Positions 1 through 7,167 of a stretch of 35,365 bases of DNA are shown piece by piece. Each line of letters starts with the position of its first letter. Positions within the stretch are counted from its first letter, which is position 1. The stretch lies in assembly GCA_903838995.1 (NCBI GenBank), contig CAIMAP010000037.1:1-35365 (forward strand), given 5' to 3'. The notes beneath the pieces were generated by a model. That model did not search any database and had not been told where the DNA came from. It was given only the letters and a program-made list of their open reading frames with translations. The translations under genes and the position numbers were made by a program. The DNA comes from an uncultured bacterium. Its GTDB lineage: Bacteria > Bacteroidota > Bacteroidia > Sphingobacteriales > Sphingobacteriaceae.

Positions 1-197
1 ATCGAGCCGTTGATATCTTTGCCTTCGGTAAAGTTTTCTAAATCGCTTACCTTGCCTGCTTTTTTATAAATGTTCATCGAACCATTTAATAAAGTAATGC
101 CGGCACTATCGTAACCCCTATATTCTAATCTTTTTAATCCTTTAATAATAACATCGTATGCATTACGATGTCCAATATATCCTACAATTCCACACAT
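1..197 (-). CDS. glmS: Glutamine--fructose-6-phosphate aminotransferase, N-terminal fragment
   Basis: This is the first 65 codons of a gene that runs off the left edge and is absent from the ORF track. Read from the ATG at 197 it gives [20 protein letters not shown], then [14 protein letters not shown]. Cys2 becomes the N-terminal nucleophile of the class II glutamine amidotransferase domain after Met removal, and the EYRGYDSAG block is the standard GlmS signature. The enzyme makes glucosamine-6-phosphate for peptidoglycan and lipid A in the cytoplasm. The start is fixed by the MCGIVGY sequence. It lies 34 bases after the DUF4270 gene on the same strand. A weak TTAATTTG motif (221-228) overlaps that gene's end and could give glmS its own promoter. 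The sugar isomerase half lies outside the window. Confidence 0.95.
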   Translation of the reverse strand, partial: MCGIVGYIGHRNAYDVIIKGLKRLEYRGYDSAGITLLNGSMNIYKKAGKVSDLENFTEGKDINGS

Positions 198-231
198 AGT
201 TTGAAATGTTATTTTTTTTGCAAATTAATAA

Positions 232-1539
232 TTAAAGTTTTGAATAACTAATAGCTAATCTGATTGGTCTGCTTGGATGCTTTGGACCATTTAAAACACT
301 ACGATTCGCCTTAATTTGTTTGCTCGCATCTTCTAGATAAAGTGCCTGAAAATCTAATCTATTTAATATAAACTGCTGAACAGTTTTAGTCATTTCGATG
401 GTATATTGCTTTTTGCTAGCATCATAAACACCACTAGATATAAGGTATTCTGCGCTACTCCCTTTTCTTCTGGCCTTTAAAGAAAGCGTGCTAATTGGAG
501 CAAATTTGCTATCCGAACCGGTTTCAATTGGGATAATTAATTCTGCTTTGTTGATGGCAATTTTATTAGAATCTTTTCTTAATTCTAAATCTGGAAAACG
601 AATGCGCACTCTAGTACCCGCTAAAGATTGTGCGTAGGCATTTTGTTGTCCTTGAACAGTATCTGTAAATTGATATTGCACTTTGGTATTCGAATAATCG
701 TGTTCGTAACGGTTCACATTTGCTGCAACACTATTGATATTAAAAATAAAACTACTGGTATCTGTTGTATTTTTATAATACAAAATAATATAAGAACGAT
801 TGGCATTGGTTAAATCAAAAGACATTACACCACCATTGCCACTCATGTTTTTTGCCGTTAAATAAAATCCTTTATATGCATTTAAAAACGCGGTATTATC
901 AGATAAATCAACTAGTCCAGACTTTGCTAATAATTCTTTACCAAAATCATTCGCTAATTTAATTCTGATTTGTGGATATACTTTCATGACAGTATCTTTT
1001 TTATTATCAATAATATTTTGAATAATTAGACTGTCTTTAGGATTTGGTCTATAACGAACAGATCCAATTTCGCTTGATTTTACTTTATATTTTTTATTGG
1101 AATAATAGATGCTATCATTACTAATGGTTTCGTCTAGTTGCGATACGGAAATATTAAATATGGAATTTTTATCCCCATAAAATCTTTGGGAAGTATCTCC
1201 AATATAGCCCATTACCATTACAATAGAGTCGAGCGTTGGTGTGGTACCAAAACTCACATTGTTTTTAGAAAGCGTGGCATGAAATGCAATACTGGCTCTG
1301 GTTTCGCCAAATACTGGATCGATAAATTCTCCTAAGAGGTTTCTTGCATAATTGGAAGAAATTAAGGTATCGTCTTTCACTGTCCAAAGAACTATGCGAG
1401 CCGTGTCGTTTTTACCAACGCCAATACCTGTTTCGTTTAATTGATCTTCTAGCCCAATCGAACCTTCTTTTTTACAAGATTGTAAAATAAAAAGACTTAT
1501 TAACATAATTAATAAGTCTTTAGATGTCTTCCAATTCAT
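232..1539 (-). CDS. DUF4270 family lipoprotein
   Basis: A 435-residue protein with a type II signal peptide: a hydrophobic stretch at residues 8-18, then a lipobox ending FILQSC with Cys22 as the lipidation site, followed by KKEG. The mature part is rich in beta-strand-like sequence and carries blocks I associate with DUF4270, such as EFIDPVFGETRASIAF near residue 70 and TLDSIVMVMGY near 103. DUF4270 proteins are Bacteroidota cell-envelope lipoproteins of unknown function. The gene starts 12 bases after the GlgA-like gene, so the two are probably co-transcribed, with glmS next. The envelope location is inferred from the lipobox. I can assign no reaction. Confidence 0.85.
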   Translation of the reverse strand: MNWKTSKDLLIMLISLFILQSCKKEGSIGLEDQLNETGIGVGKNDTARIVLWTVKDDTLISSNYARNLLGEFIDPVFGETRASIAFHATLSKNNVSFGTTPTLDSIVMVMGYIGDTSQRFYGDKNSIFNISVSQLDETISNDSIYYSNKKYKVKSSEIGSVRYRPNPKDSLIIQNIIDNKKDTVMKVYPQIRIKLANDFGKELLAKSGLVDLSDNTAFLNAYKGFYLTAKNMSGNGGVMSFDLTNANRSYIILYYKNTTDTSSFIFNINSVAANVNRYEHDYSNTKVQYQFTDTVQGQQNAYAQSLAGTRVRIRFPDLELRKDSNKIAINKAELIIPIETGSDSKFAPISTLSLKARRKGSSAEYLISSGVYDASKKQYTIEMTKTVQQFILNRLDFQALYLEDASKQIKANRSVLNGPKHPSRPIRLAISYSKL

Positions 1540-1551
1540 TCTTAAAATTCT

Positions 1552-2379
1552 TTAAGTAGTTACTAAATCTACACTTACCTCATCATAAAACTGAACAAAA
1601 TTATCAAAATCAAACGTTTCGTGGTCTGTTTTCTCAATAATTAATTTGTCGGTTTGTTTGTTAAGAAACTTTAAAACGCTTGATTCAATGTTTTCGTCTG
1701 CTTTAATGACAGCATCTGAATAATTAATTGCGCTTATATGTAGAGATGAACAGCTAGCATCCTTTAATAATGCTGCATCTGTAGCATTCATATCGGGAGT
1801 TAAAGCCTTAGTTTTTAAATTTTTATCGAGGTTTTCTGTAAAACAATTTTCGTAAACAGAATAAACAACCTTGGTGTTTTTAAACATTGGATCCTCGCGG
1901 TAAGCCGTTTTCAAGTACATCGGTACTAAACTGCTCATCCAACCCATGCAATGAACCACATCTGGCATCCATCCTAATTTTTTTACTGTTTCAATGGCAC
2001 CTTTACAGAAGAAAATCATGCGCTCGTCGTTATCGTCGAAGAACTTTTCTTTTGCATCTCTAAATACTTGTTTGCGTTGGAAATATTCCTCATTATCTAA
2101 GAAATAAACCTGCATTCTTGCAGTTGGAAGCGATGCCACCTTAATAATTAATGGATTATCATTTTCGTTGATGACGATATTCATACCAGATAAACGAATT
2201 ACTTCATGTAATCTGTTTCTTCTTTCGTTGATATTACCAAAACGCGGCATTAAGATTCGAATTTCGAACCCTTTTTCTTGCATTGCCTGCGGTAATTGCC
2301 TAGTAATTTTAGCGATTTTGGTAAGCTCCAGAAATGGTGACATTTCGTGGGCGATAAAGAGAATCTTTGTTTTTGCCAT
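1552..2379 (-). CDS. Short GlgA-like (GT5 N-domain) protein, probably not a normal glycogen synthase
   Basis: 275 residues resembling the N-terminal Rossmann domain of bacterial glycogen/starch synthase: MAKTKILFIAHEMSPF at the start, ILMPRFGNINERRNRLHEV at 42-60, and DVVHCMGWMSSLVPMYLK further on (compare DVVHAHDW in GlgA). Full-length GlgA is about 480 residues, so the C-terminal GT1-like catalytic half is missing. The ADP-glucose-binding KTGGLADV loop that should follow the first strand is replaced by LELTKIAKI (residues 18-25). Proteins of this form are commonly annotated glycogen/starch synthase beside panC in Bacteroidota, so this is a conserved variant and not a local truncation (from memory). 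It diverges from panC. A TAGGAG stretch precedes the ATG. A regulatory or binding role is possible, but enzyme activity looks unlikely. Confidence 0.8.
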   Translation of the reverse strand: MAKTKILFIAHEMSPFLELTKIAKITRQLPQAMQEKGFEIRILMPRFGNINERRNRLHEVIRLSGMNIVINENDNPLIIKVASLPTARMQVYFLDNEEYFQRKQVFRDAKEKFFDDNDERMIFFCKGAIETVKKLGWMPDVVHCMGWMSSLVPMYLKTAYREDPMFKNTKVVYSVYENCFTENLDKNLKTKALTPDMNATDAALLKDASCSSLHISAINYSDAVIKADENIESSVLKFLNKQTDKLIIEKTDHETFDFDNFVQFYDEVSVDLVTT

Positions 2380-2436
2380 ATTGAACTAACTCCTAGTCAA
2401 CAATTTATCGTGGAATAACGATATAAATTGGGATTG

Positions 2437-2444
2437 CAAATATA
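2437..2444 (-). promoter_or_regulatory. Probable -7 element for the GlgA-like/DUF4270 operon
   Basis: On the minus strand this reads TATATTTG, an exact match to the Bacteroidota -7 element TAnnTTTG, about 57 bases before the start codon at 2379. I see no TTG at the expected 17-23 base spacing upstream, so the call rests on one element. Confidence 0.35.
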
Positions 2445-2485
2445 CTAATAATATTGGATAATTTTTTGAAAAACCAATATGATGC

Positions 2486-2514
2486 TTGATATTATCAAAA
2501 AAATGACAATTTTG
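2486..2514 (+). promoter_or_regulatory. Probable panC promoter
   Basis: TTG at 2486-2488, an 18-base spacer, then CAATTTTG at 2507-2514, one mismatch from TAnnTTTG. The panC GTG start follows 19 bases later. It sits back to back with the putative promoter of the divergent GlgA-like gene, so the two could influence each other. Confidence 0.4.
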
Positions 2515-2533
2515 CCTAATCAAAGCGCTTCAG

Positions 2534-3376
2534 GTGAAAATTTGTAAAACAAAAAAGGAATTATCAGCAGTACTTGCCTTAGCCAAGACAAATAAGCAAT
2601 CTATTGGCTTTGTGCCAACTATGGGCGCAATTCATACTGGCCATACCTCTTTAATAACGAAGTCAAAAAGCGAAAACGACTTAGTTGTGTGTAGTATTTT
2701 TGTCAATCCTACTCAATTCAACGATCCTAGCGATTTAATTAAATATCCTCGTCCTATTGCAAACGATATGCAATTGCTCGAATCGGTAAATTGTGATGTA
2801 TTATTTCTGCCAGAAATAAGCGAAATGTATAGCCCTGGAGAAATTTGGGAACATTCCTTTGGCGAAATTGAATTATGCTGGGAGGGCGCCATTAGACCTG
2901 GACATTTTAAAGGCGTAGGGCAAATAGTATACAAGCTTTTATCGCTAATTCAACCCGATAAAGCCTATTTTGGACAAAAAGACTTCCAACAAACCATTGT
3001 GGTGAAGCAATTAGTAAAAGACTTTCAACTATTAACCGAAATAGTGGTTTGCCCTATTTTAAGAGCATCCGATGGTTTGGCATTAAGCTCTAGAAATATT
3101 CGCTTAAATGAGCTAGAAAGAGTTGATGCAGCAAAAATTTATAATGTTTTATCGGACTGTAAAAGCCAATTTTTACAACAAGAAGCCATTTCAACTATTC
3201 AATTAACAGCCGAAAATGCCCTTAAATCGATTCCTAACGTTCAGCTTGAATATTTTGCCATAGTTGCACAAGAAGATCTTAAAATATGGGATAGCACCAA
3301 ACATATGGCGCCAATTGCCATAGTTGCCCTTCGCTTTCCAAGCGTAAGGTTAATAGACAATATGGTGCTTGAATAG
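2534..3376 (+). CDS. panC: Pantothenate synthetase
   Basis: 280 residues, the usual length for PanC, which joins pantoate and beta-alanine with ATP to make pantothenate for coenzyme A. Diagnostic motifs are present: PTMGAIHTGH (residues 28-37, with the HxGH-type histidines His34 and His37 of the nucleotidyltransferase fold), FVNPTQF, GQKDFQQ and ALSSRNIRL. The start is a GTG. No in-frame ATG lies nearby, and the first strand (MKICKTKKEL) is needed for the fold. panD, which supplies beta-alanine, follows after 30 bases, so the two pathway genes sit together, although panD also appears to have its own promoter overlapping the panC stop codon. It is cytosolic. Confidence 0.96.
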   Translation: MKICKTKKELSAVLALAKTNKQSIGFVPTMGAIHTGHTSLITKSKSENDLVVCSIFVNPTQFNDPSDLIKYPRPIANDMQLLESVNCDVLFLPEISEMYSPGEIWEHSFGEIELCWEGAIRPGHFKGVGQIVYKLLSLIQPDKAYFGQKDFQQTIVVKQLVKDFQLLTEIVVCPILRASDGLALSSRNIRLNELERVDAAKIYNVLSDCKSQFLQQEAISTIQLTAENALKSIPNVQLEYFAIVAQEDLKIWDSTKHMAPIAIVALRFPSVRLIDNMVLE

Positions 3377-3399
3377 GAATCTAAATTATTTTACCTTTG
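3369..3399 (+). promoter_or_regulatory. panD promoter, probably leaderless
   Basis: TTG (3369-3371), a 20-base spacer and a perfect TAnnTTTG element, TACCTTTG (3392-3399). The -33 element overlaps the last codons of panC. Only seven bases (CCCCACT) separate the -7 element from the panD ATG at 3407. Transcription from such elements usually begins a few bases downstream, so the first transcribed base should fall at or next to the start codon. Confidence 0.6.
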
Positions 3400-3406
3400 C
3401 CCCACT

Positions 3407-3754
3407 ATGCATATAGAAATATTAAAATCTAAAATTCATCGCGTAAAAGTTACGCAGGCCGAACTTCATTATGTTGGTAGCATTACTATCGACGAAGATT
3501 TAATGGATGCAGCCAATATTATTGCTCACGAGAAAGTGCAAGTGGTTAATATCAATAATGGCGAACGCTTTGAAACTTATGTGATTAAAGGCGAACGCGC
3601 ATCGGGAACCATTTGTTTAAATGGACCAGCTGCTAGAAAAGTACAAGTGGGAGATATTGTTATTATTATATCTTATGCAAGCATGGAATTTGAAGCAGCC
3701 AAAAAACACCAGCCCATTTCCATTTTCACAGACGAACAAAACCGCTTAGTATAA
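3407..3754 (+). CDS. panD: Aspartate 1-decarboxylase proenzyme
   Basis: 115 residues, typical of bacterial PanD, which decarboxylates L-aspartate to beta-alanine for PanC. The proenzyme cleaves itself between Gly24 and Ser25 (HYVGSITID here) to form the catalytic pyruvoyl group on Ser25. Other family hallmarks are the early [14 protein letters not shown] stretch, [23 protein letters not shown] (with the buried Arg and the Thr-Tyr region) and [10 protein letters not shown]. It follows panC by 30 bases and has its own promoter motif. The bases before the ATG are CCCCACT, with no Shine-Dalgarno sequence. Cytosolic tetramer (family knowledge). Confidence 0.96.
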   Translation: MHIEILKSKIHRVKVTQAELHYVGSITIDEDLMDAANIIAHEKVQVVNINNGERFETYVIKGERASGTICLNGPAARKVQVGDIVIIISYASMEFEAAKKHQPISIFTDEQNRLV

Positions 3755-3758
3755 ATCG

Positions 3759-4739
3759 TTGAAAAACACCCTCAAATACATCCTTTTTTTAGGATTAGGC
3801 GCTGCCCTTTTATGGTTTAGTTTTCGTAATCAAAACTTATTGCTGTTAGGCGAAAGTTTAAAATCGGCAAACTATTATTGGGTTGCTTTATCGGTATTGG
3901 TTTCTATTTTTGCTCATTGGTTAAGGGCTTTGCGTTGGAAAATGTTATTTGAGCCCATTGGCTACCATCCCAAAACAACACATACTTTTTATGCAGTAAT
4001 GATAGGCTATCTGGCCAATTTGGCTTTCCCTAGAATGGGAGAAGTTTCTAGATGTGCCGTGCTCAATAAAACAGATAACATGCCCATTTCTACGCTCATT
4101 GGAACGGTTGTAGTAGAGAGAATTATCGATGTAATTTTTCTATTAGGATTAGGCTTATTGGCAATATTAATATTGTACAAAGAAATAAATGTTTTTGTAT
4201 TTGAAAATTTTATTACCCCTATTTTTAGCAAACTGAATAGTGCCGTTGATTTAATTATACCTGCCATTTTAATTAGTTTAGTGTTTGGTATTTTATTTTT
4301 CTTATTAAGAAAAAAAATAAATGAATGGCATTTCACTCAAAAAATAAAAACTTTTATTTTATCCTTAAAAAAAGGATTGCTATCGGTTTTGCAATTAAAA
4401 AATAGGCTGCGATTCTTTGGTTTATCGCTTGGCATTTGGGCTTGCTATTTAATAGCAACTTATTTATGCTTTTTTGCTATACCTGCAACAAGTCCATTAA
4501 GTTTAGCCGTTGGCTTATTTGTAATGGTGGCAGGTGGAATTGGCATGTCTGCTCCTGTACAAGGCGGAATTGGAGCATTTGAAGCAGCCGTTAGTATTTC
4601 TTTATTGGTCTTTGGTATAAAAGAAAACGATGGCTTAAGCTATGCTGCAATTAGCCATGGCTCACAAATTTTATCTATCCTGGTTGTGGGATCAATTAGT
4701 TTATTCTTTGTATTTTTGATTAAAAGAAAACAAGCTTAA
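3759..4739 (+). CDS. Flippase-like integral membrane protein (LPG synthase TM domain / UPF0104 family)
   Basis: 326 residues with about eight hydrophobic segments, beginning LKYILFLGLGAALLWFSF near residue 4. HWLRALRWKMLFEPIG and NLAFPRMGEVSRCAVL are typical of the lysylphosphatidylglycerol-synthase transmembrane (flippase-like) family, as is the late GGIGMSAPVQGGIGAFEAAV block. No C-terminal lysyl-transferase domain is present, so it is not MprF. The role is probably lipid or lipid-linked substrate handling in the inner membrane, unproven. The start is a TTG four bases after the panD stop; the first in-frame ATG lies well inside the protein. It is followed three bases later by the rfaE2-type gene, consistent with an envelope-related operon. 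Confidence 0.8.
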   Translation: MKNTLKYILFLGLGAALLWFSFRNQNLLLLGESLKSANYYWVALSVLVSIFAHWLRALRWKMLFEPIGYHPKTTHTFYAVMIGYLANLAFPRMGEVSRCAVLNKTDNMPISTLIGTVVVERIIDVIFLLGLGLLAILILYKEINVFVFENFITPIFSKLNSAVDLIIPAILISLVFGILFFLLRKKINEWHFTQKIKTFILSLKKGLLSVLQLKNRLRFFGLSLGIWACYLIATYLCFFAIPATSPLSLAVGLFVMVAGGIGMSAPVQGGIGAFEAAVSISLLVFGIKENDGLSYAAISHGSQILSILVVGSISLFFVFLIKRKQA

Positions 4740-4742
4740 GCA

Positions 4743-5237
4743 ATGGAAAAACTGATGAAAGTAAAATCCAAGATAATGAGGAAAGAAGAAGTGTCTGGAC
4801 TCATGGATGTTTGGAAATACATGGGCTTGAAAATTGTTTTCACTAATGGGTGTTTTGATATTATTCATTTGGGACATATCGATTACCTAGCCAGAGCAGC
4901 CTCTTTAGGTGGTAAATTAATTATAGGACTAAATACAGATGCTTCTGTTAGTAGATTAAAAGGAACTAATAGGCCTATTCAAGATGAACAATCAAGGGCA
5001 TTAATATTAGCTTCTTTACAATTTGTAGATGCCGTAATTCTTTTTGATGAAGAAACCCCTCAAGAGCTCATTAGTTTTTTAATCCCCGATATCTTAGTCA
5101 AAGGAAGCGACTACCGCATCGATCAAATAGTGGGTGCAGATGTAGTATTAAACAATGGCGGAAAAGTAGAAACGATGGACTTTGTACCCGGTTATTCCAC
5201 TTCAAATATTATTGAAAAAATTAAACAATCGAATTAA
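4743..5237 (+). CDS. rfaE2: D-glycero-beta-D-manno-heptose 1-phosphate adenylyltransferase type nucleotidyltransferase
   Basis: 164 residues forming a single cytidylyltransferase-like domain. [20 protein letters not shown] contains the HxGH motif (His42, His45), and [13 protein letters not shown] plus [20 protein letters not shown] match the adenylyltransferase half of HldE or stand-alone RfaE2. This enzyme makes ADP-heptose for the lipopolysaccharide core. The kinase half is not fused here and is not in the window. An alternative start is the ATG four codons on (MKVKSK). The closest alternative function is another small nucleotidyltransferase such as glycerol-3-phosphate cytidylyltransferase, but the KGSDYR and VVLNNGG blocks favour RfaE2. 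It sits three bases after the flippase-like gene. Confidence 0.88.
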   Translation: MEKLMKVKSKIMRKEEVSGLMDVWKYMGLKIVFTNGCFDIIHLGHIDYLARAASLGGKLIIGLNTDASVSRLKGTNRPIQDEQSRALILASLQFVDAVILFDEETPQELISFLIPDILVKGSDYRIDQIVGADVVLNNGGKVETMDFVPGYSTSNIIEKIKQSN

Positions 5238-5263
5238 ATATCAACCTATAATAAAAATATAAT

Positions 5264-6403
5264 ATGCATTTCGAACTTACAGAAGAACATTTAATGATTC
5301 AAAAAGCAGCAAGAGATTTTGCGCAAAATGAATTAAAACCAGGAGTGATTGAAAGAGATGAAAAACAAATTTTTCCGGCAGAACAAATAAAAAAATTAGG
5401 TGAATTGGGTTTCTTAGGAATGATGGTTGATCCTAAATACGGAGGATCTGGACTAGATGCCATTTCCTATGTTATTGCCATGGAAGAACTTTCTAAAGTA
5501 GATGCCTCTGCTTCGGTAGTAGTTTCGGTAAATAATTCTTTGGTATGCTACGGTATAGAAGCCTACGGTAATGAAGAACAAAAATTAAAATACTTAGTGC
5601 CTTTAGCAACTGGCGAAAAAATTGGCGCGTTTTGTTTATCAGAACCAGAAGCAGGTTCGGATGCAACTAGTCAACAAACTACTGCTATAGATATGGGCGA
5701 TCATTATTTATTAAATGGAACCAAAAATTGGATTACCAACGGAAACTCTGCTAGCACCTATATCGTAATAGCTCAAACAGATGTAACTAAGGGTCACCGC
5801 GGAATCAATGCCTTAATTGTAGAAAAAGGGATGCCTGGATTTGAAGTAGGTGTTAAAGAAAATAAATTAGGTATTAGGGGTTCGGATACCCATTCACTTT
5901 TGTTCACAGATGTGAAAGTGCCGAAAGAAAATAGAATAGGAGAAGATGGTTTTGGTTTTAAATTTGCCATGAAAACATTGGCTGGTGGTAGAATTGGAAT
6001 CGCTGCACAAGCATTGGGCATTGCATCTGGCGCTTATGAACTAGCACTTGCTTATTCAAAGGAAAGAAAAGCTTTTGGTACTACCATCTCCAATCACCAA
6101 GCCATTCAATTTAAATTAGCAGACATGGCTACTGAAATTGAAGCAGCTAGGTTATTGTGTTTAAAAGCTGCTTGGTTAAAAGATAATCACCAAGATTATG
6201 CGCTAGCAAGTTCGATGGCAAAATTATTTGCTTCAGAAACAGCGATGAAAACAACAGTAGAAGCAGTACAAATTCATGGTGGTTATGGATTCGTAAAAGA
6301 ATTCCATGTAGAAAGATTAATGCGTGATGCAAAAATTACTCAAATTTATGAAGGTACTTCAGAGATTCAAAGAATTGTAATTTCGCGAGAAGTATTGAAA
6401 TAA
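5264..6403 (+). CDS. Acyl-CoA dehydrogenase
   Basis: 379 residues, the standard length for short/medium-chain FAD-dependent acyl-CoA dehydrogenases, which introduce the alpha-beta double bond in fatty or branched-chain acyl-CoA oxidation. Domain order is normal: N-terminal helical domain (MHFELTEEHLMIQKAARDFA), central beta domain with FCLSEPEAGSDATS and WITNGN, and C-terminal helical domain. The catalytic Glu363 lies in QIYEGTSEIQRIVISR, and VQIHGGYGFVKEF contacts FAD. The sequence looks like butyryl-CoA dehydrogenase types, but chain-length specificity cannot be read from it. The gene follows rfaE2 after 26 bases and ends just before a strong hairpin terminator. No electron-transfer flavoprotein genes are in the window. 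Confidence 0.92.
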   Translation: MHFELTEEHLMIQKAARDFAQNELKPGVIERDEKQIFPAEQIKKLGELGFLGMMVDPKYGGSGLDAISYVIAMEELSKVDASASVVVSVNNSLVCYGIEAYGNEEQKLKYLVPLATGEKIGAFCLSEPEAGSDATSQQTTAIDMGDHYLLNGTKNWITNGNSASTYIVIAQTDVTKGHRGINALIVEKGMPGFEVGVKENKLGIRGSDTHSLLFTDVKVPKENRIGEDGFGFKFAMKTLAGGRIGIAAQALGIASGAYELALAYSKERKAFGTTISNHQAIQFKLADMATEIEAARLLCLKAAWLKDNHQDYALASSMAKLFASETAMKTTVEAVQIHGGYGFVKEFHVERLMRDAKITQIYEGTSEIQRIVISREVLK

Positions 6404-6421
6404 AATTATATCACATTCCAT

Positions 6422-6455
6422 AAAAAAAGCCCGATGAAATTCATCGGGCTTTTTT
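6422..6455. terminator. Bidirectional intrinsic terminator
   Basis: A run of seven A, then GCCCGATG, a five-base loop AAATT, CATCGGGC and six T. The stem is perfect and flanked by A-tract and T-tract, so it can stop transcripts from both sides. It lies between the convergent acyl-CoA dehydrogenase and SPOR-domain genes. Confidence 0.92.
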
Positions 6456-6479
6456 ATTGATTAATATTTTGTTATTGCG

Positions 6480-7085
6480 CTAGTGCTCCAGATTGAGCAG
6501 CAATGCCCTCTTGGCTTGTTGGTGCGTAATTCGAATGCCATCTTTGTAAGGCACAATAAAAGCATCTTTAATGCCCATTTGTTGAATATCTTTTCGATAA
6601 GCCACTGCATCTTCTAAAGTAAAAAACAAACCTATCATATATTTTTCTAAGCCTTTCAAATATTCTACTTGAATACTTTGATCGTCTTTGTTTATTTTAT
6701 TTTTTAAATCGAAGTTTTTAAAAGCGCCTAATTGAATTCGATAATAATAACCTTTTGCCTGTACGGCACTTAAGACTCCGTAAACCCTTGTTGTTTTGTT
6801 TCCGCAGTTTTTTTGTAATTCTGAGTATTTATTTTGCATACCATACAAATAAGCTTGCATGGTATCTGTTTTCTTTTGTGAAACTGCAACTTCGATTTCT
6901 TTTTCTTCTATCTGCTCTTCGAGGCTGATTTTCATTTTACGAATATCAACTGCTTTCATTTTCTTAATTGCTTTCAATTCTTGCTTGATAGCTTTATTTT
7001 CTGCTTTGGTTTGCGCCAATAAATACATAGGCGACACCAAAATGACCAAACAGCAAAGAAATCTATAAATATATTTTTGAAGCAT
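6480..7085 (-). CDS. Secreted SPOR-domain protein
   Basis: The ORF track extends this to 7634, but that part overlaps the divergent gene and has no protein-like character. The ATG at 7085 begins a clean signal peptide, MLQKYIYRFLCCLVILVSPMYLLAQ, giving 201 residues. The mature protein starts with a charged, probably coiled-coil region (KAENKAIKQELKAIKKMK to about residue 85) and ends with a SPOR-like domain: YYYRIQLGAFKNFDLKNKIN, then YMIGLFFTLEDAVAYRKDIQQMGIKDAFIVPYKDGIRI. SPOR domains bind denuded peptidoglycan glycans, often at the septum. Location is periplasmic or outer-membrane facing (inferred). It is a single-gene unit ending at a shared terminator. Confidence 0.8.
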   Translation of the reverse strand: MLQKYIYRFLCCLVILVSPMYLLAQTKAENKAIKQELKAIKKMKAVDIRKMKISLEEQIEEKEIEVAVSQKKTDTMQAYLYGMQNKYSELQKNCGNKTTRVYGVLSAVQAKGYYYRIQLGAFKNFDLKNKINKDDQSIQVEYLKGLEKYMIGLFFTLEDAVAYRKDIQQMGIKDAFIVPYKDGIRITHQQAKRALLLNLEH

Positions 7086-7167
7086 TTTAAATGATATGTT
7101 TATATTGCAATTTAGTAATTTCTTTGGATTATAAAACATCAACAATCCATTACAAAGGGAATAAAAT

